19,855 bases of DNA from Chloroflexota bacterium (GCA_002725925.1 PBRL01000067.1:1-19855), one strand, 5' to 3'. Positions 8,212 to 14,976 are shown, counted from the first letter of the stretch. The notes: generated from the letters alone by a model not told the origin. Made by a program: numbers and translations.

Positions 8212-9225
8212 TTATTTCAGGTGCTTATCCAGAAACTCGATAATACCATTCAAAGAGTCCGCTGCCTCAGGTGTATCAGCGTCACTAAAGTTGTGGCTGC
8301 CGGGTGCCCGCTCGTAGAGCTTATATTCATACTGCTTTTCATGTGCCTTTAGTGCCTCAACCAGTCGCTCGGCATGAACTTTGTGGTTGACAGTCTGATC
8401 GTAAGTCGTGGCGTGTATCAACAGTGGTGTTTCAATTTTCTCGACGTGCATTATCGGTGACACGTCAATGTATGCCTGTAAGTTATCGAAAGGCAGGCCA
8501 TTAAATTGCGGCTCTTTGGCAATTTGCTCACGACGATACTCAGGTTTGTACGCCATATACATTAAAAAGTCAGCCAATCCCACAACATCCACAGCGGCAT
8601 TGAATAGCTTGGGCTTTTGTTCTATTGCAAGCAGGGTCACCATGCCGCCACGGCTTCTACCAACGATGCCCAGGCGCTTAGAATCAACATAGGATTGCGA
8701 GGCAAACCATTCAGCTGCAGCAATCGTATCTCGGACGTCACCACTGCCATACTGCTGGTCGTCATAATGCGGCTTTCCATACCCACGGCTGCCACCATAT
8801 TCTGGGAAAATGACAACATAGCCTTCCCGAACGAACCGTGTAATGTAACCAAAAAAATGCTCATCAAGTGAATAGTGAAAACCCCCATGGACGGTTACCA
8901 CCGCAGGGTAGCGCTTGCCTTGTTTTAACTTTACGGGCTTAAACACCCAGGCTGGAACAAGGTCGTTGTTCACATTGGGAACCATGGCCCGCTCCATTTT
9001 GATCTCATCGCCGTAGCGCTGGATGAAGGAGAGAGTGACAACTTTTTGATTCACCTCATCGAGTTGATGAAGAATCTGGTCGAGTTTGACATTAGTGTCT
9101 TTCGATTCCAAATCAAGGTATACCTTGAGCTCATCCGCCCTTCGATCCACAGGCTCTTGGGCATGTACAGTGCACACCATCAATAGCACACTAATTACTC
9201 CAAACATTACATTTTTCATCTTCAC
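8212..9225 (-). CDS. Secreted alpha/beta hydrolase, prolyl oligopeptidase (S9)-like
   Basis: The 337-residue protein starts with a Sec signal peptide (about 1-22, ending TVHA). It then has a prolyl-oligopeptidase or dienelactone-hydrolase-like alpha/beta hydrolase domain from about 85 to the end. HGGFHYS (113-119) forms the oxyanion region. The nucleophile elbow is GRSRGG with Ser191. Asp276 (TTYDQTVNH) and His311 (GSHNF) complete the likely triad. The N-terminal 60 residues are mostly helical, without the beta-propeller of true prolyl oligopeptidases, so it is a short single-domain enzyme for small peptides or esters. A strong ribosome binding site (AAAGGAG) precedes ATG 9225. The shared 14-bp motif and a perfect TATAAT lie 159 and about 134 bases upstream of the start. 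It probably leads a transcript with the serine hydrolase downstream. Confidence 0.9.
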   Translation of the reverse strand: MKMKNVMFGVISVLLMVCTVHAQEPVDRRADELKVYLDLESKDTNVKLDQILHQLDEVNQKVVTLSFIQRYGDEIKMERAMVPNVNNDLVPAWVFKPVKLKQGKRYPAVVTVHGGFHYSLDEHFFGYITRFVREGYVVIFPEYGGSRGYGKPHYDDQQYGSGDVRDTIAAAEWFASQSYVDSKRLGIVGRSRGGMVTLLAIEQKPKLFNAAVDVVGLADFLMYMAYKPEYRREQIAKEPQFNGLPFDNLQAYIDVSPIMHVEKIETPLLIHATTYDQTVNHKVHAERLVEALKAHEKQYEYKLYERAPGSHNFSDADTPEAADSLNGIIEFLDKHLK

Positions 9226-9358
9226 TCCTTTGGTTTGTCAGAAACCATGCTACTCCTACTGAATATCAATTGGTTTTCAGTAGTACTCTAATTTACATAG
9301 GTTCAGCTCTCACTAATAGCCAACGAACTCGGCTCCGAATAGCACCACTCTTATGATA

Positions 9359-9364
9359 ATTATA
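9359..9364 (-). promoter_or_regulatory. Candidate -10 box TATAAT for the hydrolase at 9225
   Basis: A perfect consensus TATAAT is read on the minus strand, 19 bases after the 14-bp motif and about 134 bases before the hydrolase start. No standard -35 box lies 16-18 bases upstream: that place is occupied by the hairpin and the motif. This suggests activator-dependent initiation and a long leader. Confidence 0.4.
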
Positions 9365-9383
9365 CGCGGAGAGCCGCGCTAGA

Positions 9384-9397
9384 CTATCCGTCAAAAG
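9384..9397 (-). promoter_or_regulatory. Regulatory motif copy 2, CTTTTGACGGATAG
   Basis: On the minus strand this element matches copies 1 and 3 at 13 of 14 positions and points toward the alpha/beta hydrolase gene, 159 bases from its start. The core TTGACGGATAG is identical in all three copies. It is followed by a GC-rich hairpin and then TATAAT. Confidence 0.55.
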
Positions 9398-9520
9398 GTC
9401 CATATCAATCTTGTGGCTATCAGTATTTTGAAACGTCCTGTGTATTCCAGAAACTCTTTTGTGTGAGTCAAGCCGCCTTTGGCTGAATCTCTAGTTGCTC
9501 ATAGTATGCCTTAATATCCT

Positions 9521-9552
9521 ATGAAAGAGGCGGTGTAATTCTGATCTTTCAT
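9521..9552. repeat. Inverted repeat, 8-bp arms
   Basis: ATGAAAGA at 9521-9528 pairs perfectly with TCTTTCAT at 9545-9552 across a 16-base loop. It lies 48-79 bases beyond the stop of the unknown exported protein (9600). No run of T follows on either strand, so it is not a standard intrinsic terminator. It may be an RNA-stabilising 3' hairpin or a protein-binding site. Confidence 0.35.
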
Positions 9553-9599
9553 TAACTCTGTGGAAGCCAGTAGTAATAATTAACAATTAACCTCAATAA

Positions 9600-10352
9600 T
9601 TACTCTGTCAATTCAGTGTTAGACAAGGCCACCCAATGAGAGTGCGTGGTTGCTGTTTTGGTACGAAGACTATGCTTTATTTTCTTGAAAGACTTGAACC
9701 TGACATCCTCCTTCGCGAGTTGCTCGCCAACTTTTTTGTTGACTTCTGGGCGTTGCGCATAGGCGAGTGGGCTCTTATATTCAATGATAAGTAAAGATTG
9801 CCAGGGTGCAGATGAGCCTGGGCGCGCAAAGAAACTGGTGTAGCGCATTAATCCTCCTAGTACTTTTCGTGCTTTCATCTCTGGCAATTGATAGCCTTCG
9901 ATATATTCTTTGAATTGTCTCTGGTCTACCAAAACATCGTATTGCATGACCAGAAATACTGAATCAGATATCGAATGAGGCGAATGCCCGATATCTGCTA
10001 GCAAATCTACCTCGGTGATGAGAGTATCTTGCGGTAATACGGGTTGGGTAGCTTCTCTCCATTGCTGCAGTGAGTTTGAATCAAGAAAACTGAGTATGCC
10101 AAACAGTTGAAACTGCGCTTCCTCCCCAGGCTCACTTTCAAACAACTGTACTTCGTCAACCATTCCTGATTGCTGCCAACTTGCCAGTTGGTCACGTAAT
10201 GTATCGCTATACTTTGTGCCCAGAGTGGTGCTGATCAATATAAACTCCTTAGTTGCATGCACGGTTGTTAAGGAGAGTAGGAGAACACCGCATATCATTA
10301 ATATGACGAGTTTCATGTTAGTTTGGGTTCTGTGGTTACTTGACCTGTTCAT
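9600..10352 (-). CDS. Exported protein of unknown function, possible tandem ferredoxin-like domains
   Basis: I choose ATG 10352 because GAGAG lies about 7 bases upstream. The frame is open to 10400, and an internal Met at 10316 would give a shorter signal peptide. The 250-residue product starts with a basic, polar stretch and a hydrophobic core (MKLVILMICGVLLLSLTTVHA), a Sec signal or membrane anchor. The remainder looks like two related halves. Each has a strand (KEFILISTTLG; DSVFLVMQYDV), a helix with conserved aromatics, and a second strand (QLFGILSFLD; QSLLIIEYKS) followed by a short helix. That pattern suggests tandem dimeric alpha-beta barrel (NIPSNAP/ABM-like) domains, which is an inference from pattern only. 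No catalytic motif is evident. The shared 14-bp motif lies 164 bases upstream, implying co-regulation with the TonB receptor and the hydrolase. Confidence 0.7.
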   Translation of the reverse strand: MNRSSNHRTQTNMKLVILMICGVLLLSLTTVHATKEFILISTTLGTKYSDTLRDQLASWQQSGMVDEVQLFESEPGEEAQFQLFGILSFLDSNSLQQWREATQPVLPQDTLITEVDLLADIGHSPHSISDSVFLVMQYDVLVDQRQFKEYIEGYQLPEMKARKVLGGLMRYTSFFARPGSSAPWQSLLIIEYKSPLAYAQRPEVNKKVGEQLAKEDVRFKSFKKIKHSLRTKTATTHSHWVALSNTELTE

Positions 10353-10409
10353 AAGTATACTCTCAGTTATTATTTGAATGCGTGCGCAAAAGGTTCTCAC
10401 TCAATTACC

Positions 10410-10475
10410 GGCGCTGTTACGCCACCGCACGCTGGAAGTTGTTGCTTCTTTCTTCTTGCCCAATTCTTCAGCGCC
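10410..10475. repeat. Long-spaced inverted repeat, GGCGCTG / CAGCGCC
   Basis: GGCGCTG at 10410-10416 is perfectly complementary to CAGCGCC at 10469-10475, separated by 52 bases. It lies in the leader of the minus-strand unknown gene, between the 14-bp motif and the start codon, so it could fold in the 5' untranslated RNA. A 25-codon open stretch on the minus strand crosses it without a start codon. Confidence 0.3.
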
Positions 10476-10515
10476 TTTAATTATGCTAAATATTTACACA
10501 AGAGGAAGCTGTTCG

Positions 10516-10529
10516 CTATCCGTCAATAG
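10516..10529 (-). promoter_or_regulatory. Regulatory motif copy 3, CTATTGACGGATAG
   Basis: This is identical over 14 bases to copy 1 at 4240-4253, on the opposite strand, and points toward the unknown exported protein 164 bases away. That spacing is almost the same as copy 2 to its gene (159). AT-rich sequence with CATAAT follows about 30 bases downstream. Confidence 0.55.
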
Positions 10530-10700
10530 GTACATGTTGTATCCCGCAATATGATAATTTTACTATGATTCACAAATTTCACTCATTGGGGTAACGGAAC
10601 TTACAATCAAGTGGTGGGACTAATCCAGACTCTCAGCTGTTCATGGCAAGCACTCAGACGAAAGACGGATGGACTAGAGCATTATTAAATTATACAAATA

Positions 10701-10736
10701 GTCAGTAGTATATGACGTGCGTCAGTAGTATATGAC
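10701..10736 (+). repeat. Exact tandem repeat GTCAGTAGTATATGAC, 20-bp period
   Basis: The 16-bp unit is repeated exactly at 10701-10716 and 10721-10736, with a 4-base spacer (GTGC). Each unit has outer inverted arms GTCA-N8-TGAC. The period is 20 bp, about two helical turns, so two bound proteins would lie on the same DNA face. It is 138 bases before the cytochrome b start, the position of an upstream operator or activator site. Confidence 0.55.
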
Positions 10737-10873
10737 TGCGCTGATGATACGTGCCTCCGTTGGCTTGAGTCACTAATGGTTCGATGTTTTAGAGTAAGAA
10801 CTTGATTAAACCTGTACGTCAATTTTTGAATCCTTTGGATGCAACGTACATCACATTTTATGGAAAAGAAAAC

Positions 10874-11626
10874 ATGAATAATTATAACAAAGTTTCTAAC
10901 ACTCGCGTTATTCGGCCCGTCTGGGACCGCACAACACGATGCTTTCATTGGATCAATGTGCTTTGCGTTTTTGTGTTATCAGCGATCGGTACAGCAATTC
11001 TGTATGAAGACAACCTTGGCTTCAGTAACGAAGGTATTATTTTGCTAAAAACCGTGCATGTGTACACCGGTTATGTGTTTACAATAAATCTGTTGTGGCG
11101 CCTAGGGTGGGCTTTTTTCGGCAATGTCCACGCTCGCTGGAAAGCCATCCTGCCCTTTAGATCCGGCTATATTTTGGAGTTATGCACATACGTGAAGGAC
11201 TTCAGGTCAGGCACACCACCAACTTATCTTGGTCATAATCCTCTAGCTCGGCTGATGGTGACTCTACTGTTGATGCTAATGCTGATGCAAGCCAGCAGCG
11301 GTTTAATATTGGCCGGAACCGATCTCTACAAGCCACCATTTGGCGGTGCCATAGCTAAATGGGTAACCAATGGGGATGCTGAAAGGTTGGCTCAATTGAA
11401 GCCTGGCTCAAAAGACTTTGTAGACCTTGTTGCTTATAAAGAAATGCGTACTTTCCGCAAACCAGTCAAAAAAACCCACGAGATTGGATTCTACCTTCTT
11501 CTGATCGCCATTCTAATTCATATAGTCGGTGTCATTATCACCGAAATTCAATTGAAACAAGGTCTCATTTCCGGAATGTTTACTGGGCATAAAGTCCTTC
11601 CCGAGTCACCTAAGAATAAAGATTGA
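10874..11626 (+). CDS. Cytochrome b561-type di-haem membrane protein
   Basis: The frame is open from 10802, but ATG 10874 follows GGAAAAG at suitable spacing and gives a 250-residue protein of normal family length. It resembles bacterial cytochrome b561 / Ni-Fe hydrogenase b-type cytochromes, with four transmembrane helices at about 28-45, 58-80, 125-147 and 204-224. Likely haem b ligands are His25 (RCFHW), His62 (KTVHVYTGY), His202 (KKTHEIGFY) and His216 (LIHIVGV). Such proteins pass electrons between quinols and a periplasmic partner, often a c-type cytochrome or oxidoreductase. No such partner gene is adjacent, so the electron acceptor or donor is unknown. A loop of about 55 residues separates helices 3 and 4. 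The tandem repeat at 10701-10736 is a likely control site, and a terminator-like hairpin follows. Confidence 0.88.
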   Translation: MNNYNKVSNTRVIRPVWDRTTRCFHWINVLCVFVLSAIGTAILYEDNLGFSNEGIILLKTVHVYTGYVFTINLLWRLGWAFFGNVHARWKAILPFRSGYILELCTYVKDFRSGTPPTYLGHNPLARLMVTLLLMLMLMQASSGLILAGTDLYKPPFGGAIAKWVTNGDAERLAQLKPGSKDFVDLVAYKEMRTFRKPVKKTHEIGFYLLLIAILIHIVGVIITEIQLKQGLISGMFTGHKVLPESPKNKD

Positions 11627-11665
11627 TACTCATAAGGCAACTGTCACAAATAGTTTCAAAGGACA

Positions 11666-11706
11666 GTAACTCAACATGTTGAAAGCCCTGTTAGTTACCC
11701 TTTTTT
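11666..11706 (+). terminator. Possible intrinsic terminator after cytochrome b
   Basis: GTAACTCAAC (11666-11675) can pair with GTTAGTTAC (11690-11698) with one bulged C and a 14-base loop, and is followed by CC and six T residues (11701-11706). The stem is rather AT-rich, so termination may be weak. It lies 40 bases after the cytochrome b stop, in the gap before the convergent fusion gene. Confidence 0.4.
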
Positions 11707-11731
11707 GAGCGCGCCTATCAGGCCTGATTGT

Positions 11732-13201
11732 CTACTCTATTTTGGGATAAATCTTTTCTTCTTGCTGCCTAGATTCCATTGATTGCATAAAGTCTTCGAT
11801 AAAATAGGCCGCCAAATCAGCCCTGCCATCAAGCCCAGCTTTTTTGTAAACTGCTTGCGCCTGTTGTCGCACAGTTCTCTCGCTAGTGCCTCTGGCGCTG
11901 GCAATTTCCTTCAAGCGTAATCCTTTTAACGTCAGCAATGCAATATCGCGCTCCGCAGAAGAAAGTCCCCAGTTGTCAAATTCTTGCTGACTCTGGACAT
12001 AAATGCCTGCCAGAACTTTCTCAAGCTCCTCCTCACGTATGTTGGCTTCACCAATTGCCGACTCTAAGGCATGTTGCAAGCCCTCTTCTTTATAACGAGA
12101 TCGAGAGCGCTGAAAATAGATAATAACAACGAGCAGAAGCGATAACAGTCCAAGCGCCAAGGCCCAGGCGTAACGACGAAACAGCACTCCACCAATAATC
12201 TCGGCATCTAATTCATCTACCTCCTGATCAGCAGAAATACGTGCTGCAGCCTGATTCTGTTCGTTTCTAACAAACTCAACAAATTTAGCACCAGGCAGAT
12301 AGGAATCCTGCCAATGGTTCTTATGCAGTAGCTCTTGCCACTCAGCACTCTGGACCATGCGTTTAATAACCCCCATCAAAAGAGCAAGTTGCCTATCATC
12401 AATTCCTGGCGGTGCAAAAATACCTCGCCAGTTGAGTCGTTTTATCTTTATTCCAAGTTCATCAAGGCTCGGTACATCAATGTTTAACAGGCCTCCTTTG
12501 GTCACTACGGTAAGAATGCGTAGATCCCCTTTGTTGACAAGATTTTCAAATTCACTGTATCCGCTTATCCCTGCCGTAAACTGACCAAGGGCAAGTGCTG
12601 AGCCAACTTCACCACCACCAGGCAGTGGCGTGTAATGCAAACTGGACGGGGCCACTCCAATTTCTTTGGCCACTTCCAGGAGCATCATTTCATCAACACC
12701 ACCCTTCGACCCCCCAACCCAGCTGATTGACTCCGGTTTTGAGAGCAGCGCTTCGATTAAGCCATCAGCTGATTTTATCTTCGAGGACGCAGGCACTGCA
12801 ATAACCGCGTTATCAAGGGTTAGTCTTGCCAAGGGGGTCGTGTTGAGAAGTGATATTGCTGAATGATTTGGTGCGACCGCACCGATCGTGAACATGCCGC
12901 CGACCATTAAAGCGTTACCCTCGCCATTCCTAGACCCAACAAACTGCGCCAAACCTATCAAACCACCTGCTCCCGGGCTGTATTTGATTTTTACTGATTC
13001 AGCACCGCCCGTCAGTAGTAGCACATCAGACATGGCTTTGGCTGTTAAATCCCAGCCACCACCTCGTTCCGCCGGAACAAGAATTGTGATTTCTCGGAAC
13101 GCTGGATCGGCTAATAAAGGCTCAACCCAGGACAACAACAAGAAAACAACTAAGAAAGCCTGGCAAACTCTGGCACCTCGTTTTATTAAAAACCCTTTCA
13201 T
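11732..13201 (-). CDS. TctC-like periplasmic binding domain fused to a membrane-anchored LuxR-type regulator
   Basis: The 489-residue protein joins modules that normally sit in separate proteins. A signal sequence (about 11-31, ending PLLA) leads into a full TctC/Bug-type substrate-binding domain (about 35-320) with RGGGWDLT (46-53), SPGAGG (75-80) and TPLPGGGEVG (191-200). One transmembrane helix (about 345-363) is followed by a basic stretch RSRSRYK, consistent with the C terminus in the cytoplasm. A charged, probably coiled-coil linker (about 370-405) follows. The end is a LuxR/GerE helix-turn-helix (412-470), with LSSAERD, GLRLKEIASARGTSERTV and YKKAGLDGRADLAAY matching the family closely. 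The likely role is a one-component sensor that binds a carboxylate in the periplasm and regulates transcription while membrane-bound. It lies 266 bases after tctA on the same strand. A 20-bp inverted repeat six bases before the ATG suggests autoregulation. The architecture is seen; its function is inferred. Confidence 0.9.
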   Translation of the reverse strand: MKGFLIKRGARVCQAFLVVFLLLSWVEPLLADPAFREITILVPAERGGGWDLTAKAMSDVLLLTGGAESVKIKYSPGAGGLIGLAQFVGSRNGEGNALMVGGMFTIGAVAPNHSAISLLNTTPLARLTLDNAVIAVPASSKIKSADGLIEALLSKPESISWVGGSKGGVDEMMLLEVAKEIGVAPSSLHYTPLPGGGEVGSALALGQFTAGISGYSEFENLVNKGDLRILTVVTKGGLLNIDVPSLDELGIKIKRLNWRGIFAPPGIDDRQLALLMGVIKRMVQSAEWQELLHKNHWQDSYLPGAKFVEFVRNEQNQAAARISADQEVDELDAEIIGGVLFRRYAWALALGLLSLLLVVIIYFQRSRSRYKEEGLQHALESAIGEANIREEELEKVLAGIYVQSQQEFDNWGLSSAERDIALLTLKGLRLKEIASARGTSERTVRQQAQAVYKKAGLDGRADLAAYFIEDFMQSMESRQQEEKIYPKIE

Positions 13202-13206
13202 TTATG

Positions 13207-13226
13207 TAGTATAGATGACTATACTA
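13207..13226. promoter_or_regulatory. 20-bp inverted repeat, candidate operator of the fusion regulator
   Basis: TAGTATAG (13207-13214) and CTATACTA (13219-13226) are perfect inverted arms around ATGA. The total of 20 bp is the usual size of a LuxR-type dimer site. It ends six bases before the start codon and covers the place where a ribosome binding site would be, so binding there would be expected to repress the gene. Confidence 0.5.
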
Positions 13227-13467
13227 AATAAATTACAGTAGTTAACCAACGAGTCTAAATACATTAGATCGTTGTATATCATTGTCAATATCGACGCCGC
13301 ATTGTTGTAATGACAAGACTACTGATACAACCATCTGTGAACCGTTCTTTTACACCCTAAAACATTGGGAATGACTCCGGCACAAGGTCCCGTAAATAAT
13401 CTGCAACACCAGATCAGTATGGGGGTCAAATCTTTCAGTCATTTGTTGGGTTAATAGCAACCAGGTT

Positions 13468-14976
13468 TTAGGCGGGTGTCTTCTTTTTCAAAATGCGCAC
13501 ACATAATTGCCAGATAATCGGGCCCAGTAAAAACATCCCTGCCATTATCCACAGCGTGATGGAAATTGGACTGGCGAACAAAATGTCTGTATCTCCATTG
13601 GAAATGGACAGGGCGCGACGTAGATTCTGTTCCATTAAATCAGCCAGAACAAAACCAAGAATGATCGGTGCAGTAGGAAAATCTAGCTTGCGCAGGATAT
13701 AGCCAAAAACTCCCAACACAACCATAAGCACTAGATCAAAAGTGCCACTGTGAACTCCGTAAACACCAATAAAACTGATGGCCGCAATCATAGGCACCAT
13801 AACCCAGTTGGGAATAGACAGTAACCTTGTAAAAATTACTATCAGGGGGATATTCATAAAAACCAACAGGACATTGGCAATAAACAATGATGCGATTAAA
13901 CCCCAAACAATGTCTGGTTGATTTTCGAACAGCAAGGGTCCTGGCGTAATATTGTAAAGCGTCAAGGCGCCCATCATCACTGCCGTTGTAGCGCTACCAG
14001 GCACACCCAAGGTCAACATTGGAATAAAAGATCCCACTGCCGAGGCATTATTGGCGGCTTCTGGTGCGGCAATGCCACGCACGTCACCCTGACCAAAAGT
14101 TCCATCTTTGTCATGGAGGCGTTTCTCGCTCATATACGCCATGGCGCTAGCAACTGTGGCTCCAATACCAGGCAAAATGCCAATACCAAATCCCATCAGT
14201 CCTGATCGAATCATGGTGAGAAAAGAACTAGAAAACTCTTTAATATTAAATAGCAGTCGGCCAGAGATTTTCACCACCTCATTTCCAGCGTGAGTTCGCT
14301 CCAGTAAAACCAGAATCTCGCTGACCGCAAAAAAGCCGATGACCACGACAATAAACGGTATGCCGTCGCTCAAATACACACTCCCAAAGGTCAAACGATA
14401 AACACCAGTTCCTGAATCAATACCGACCATCGCCAAGGAACAGCCGATAAGACAGCCTAACAATGCTTTGGCTGGCTTGCCACCAAGCATGCTGCCCATA
14501 GTAGCAATGGCGAAAACCATTAACGCAAAGTATTCAGCCGGACCAAAGTTCAAGGCCCACTTGGCCAGTAGGGGGGCAAACAAAACCACGCCTATTGTGG
14601 CAATAATGGTTCCGACGAATGATGAAACCGCTGAAATCGACAAGGCAATACCTGCCTTACCCTTTTTTGCCATTGGATAACCATCTACCGTCGACATAAC
14701 AGCACCGGCATCGCCTGGTACATTCAGCAAGATCGCAGAGATGCGGCCTCCGTATTCACAACCCATATAGACAGAGGCCAACAAAATCAACGCTGATTCT
14801 GGTGGCAATTGCATGGCAAAGGCCAGTGGCAGAAAAATAGCCACCCCGTTGATCGGCCCAAGTCCAGGCAACATGCCAAGTGTCGTGCCAGTAAAACAAC
14901 CAAAAGTTGCCAGCAACAGATTGACTGGCTGCAGGGCTATCAGAAACCCCTGACCTAAATGAGAAAAACTATCCAT
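13468..14976 (-). CDS. tctA: Tripartite tricarboxylate transporter large membrane subunit, TctA family
   Basis: This 502-residue polytopic membrane protein has the hallmarks of TctA, the subunit that translocates the substrate. Two glycine/proline motifs are GMLPGLGP (34-41) and GILPGIGAT (266-274). Conserved segments include APEAANNA (304-311) and TLGVPGSATTAVMMGA (about 322-337), and there are around 10-12 hydrophobic segments. TctA works with TctB and a periplasmic TctC and is driven by an ion gradient. The family imports citrate, other tricarboxylates, dicarboxylates or aromatic acids, so the substrate here is unknown. The start overlaps the end of tctB by 8 bases (ATG 14976 inside tctB), indicating translational coupling. 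The length is typical. A 266-base gap separates it from the fusion regulator. Confidence 0.95.
   Translation of the reverse strand: MDSFSHLGQGFLIALQPVNLLLATFGCFTGTTLGMLPGLGPINGVAIFLPLAFAMQLPPESALILLASVYMGCEYGGRISAILLNVPGDAGAVMSTVDGYPMAKKGKAGIALSISAVSSFVGTIIATIGVVLFAPLLAKWALNFGPAEYFALMVFAIATMGSMLGGKPAKALLGCLIGCSLAMVGIDSGTGVYRLTFGSVYLSDGIPFIVVVIGFFAVSEILVLLERTHAGNEVVKISGRLLFNIKEFSSSFLTMIRSGLMGFGIGILPGIGATVASAMAYMSEKRLHDKDGTFGQGDVRGIAAPEAANNASAVGSFIPMLTLGVPGSATTAVMMGALTLYNITPGPLLFENQPDIVWGLIASLFIANVLLVFMNIPLIVIFTRLLSIPNWVMVPMIAAISFIGVYGVHSGTFDLVLMVVLGVFGYILRKLDFPTAPIILGFVLADLMEQNLRRALSISNGDTDILFASPISITLWIMAGMFLLGPIIWQLCVRILKKKTPA

Larger units (their letters stand above)
9226..9599. other. Intergenic stretch between two minus-strand genes
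   Basis: This 374-base stretch has no convincing gene. It holds, from low to high coordinate, a TATAAT box (9359-9364, minus strand), a GC-rich hairpin CGCGG-AGAG-CCGCG (9365-9378), the 14-bp motif copy 2 (9384-9397), and an inverted repeat ATGAAAGA/TCTTTCAT (9521-9528 and 9545-9552). Together these look like the promoter region of the hydrolase at 9225. Confidence 0.6.
10353..10873. other. Divergent intergenic region with several regulatory elements
   Basis: This 521-base stretch separates the minus-strand unknown protein from the plus-strand cytochrome b gene. It contains a long-spaced inverted repeat (10410-10416 with 10469-10475), the 14-bp motif copy 3 (10516-10529), a partial resemblance to that motif at 10664-10677 on the plus strand, and an exact tandem repeat at 10701-10736. 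Small open frames here (for example MASTQTKDGWTR from 10643) are too short to call as genes. Confidence 0.6.

Noticed and set aside
10595..10705. A short open frame including MASTQTKDGWTRALLNYTNS on the plus strand
   Set aside because: The 21 residues from the ATG have no ribosome binding site and no recognisable family, and the frame overlaps the tandem operator-like repeat.
12888..13214. A 108-residue plus-strand open frame across the start of the fusion regulator gene
   Set aside because: It is antisense to the signal sequence and binding domain of a convincing gene and is rich in Pro, Ser and Lys without a recognisable fold.
13291..13332. Inverted TTGTCA / TGACAA arms in the gap between tctA and the fusion gene
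   Set aside because: The arms are six bases with a long loop, AT-rich, and not followed by a T run. I could not support a terminator or operator.
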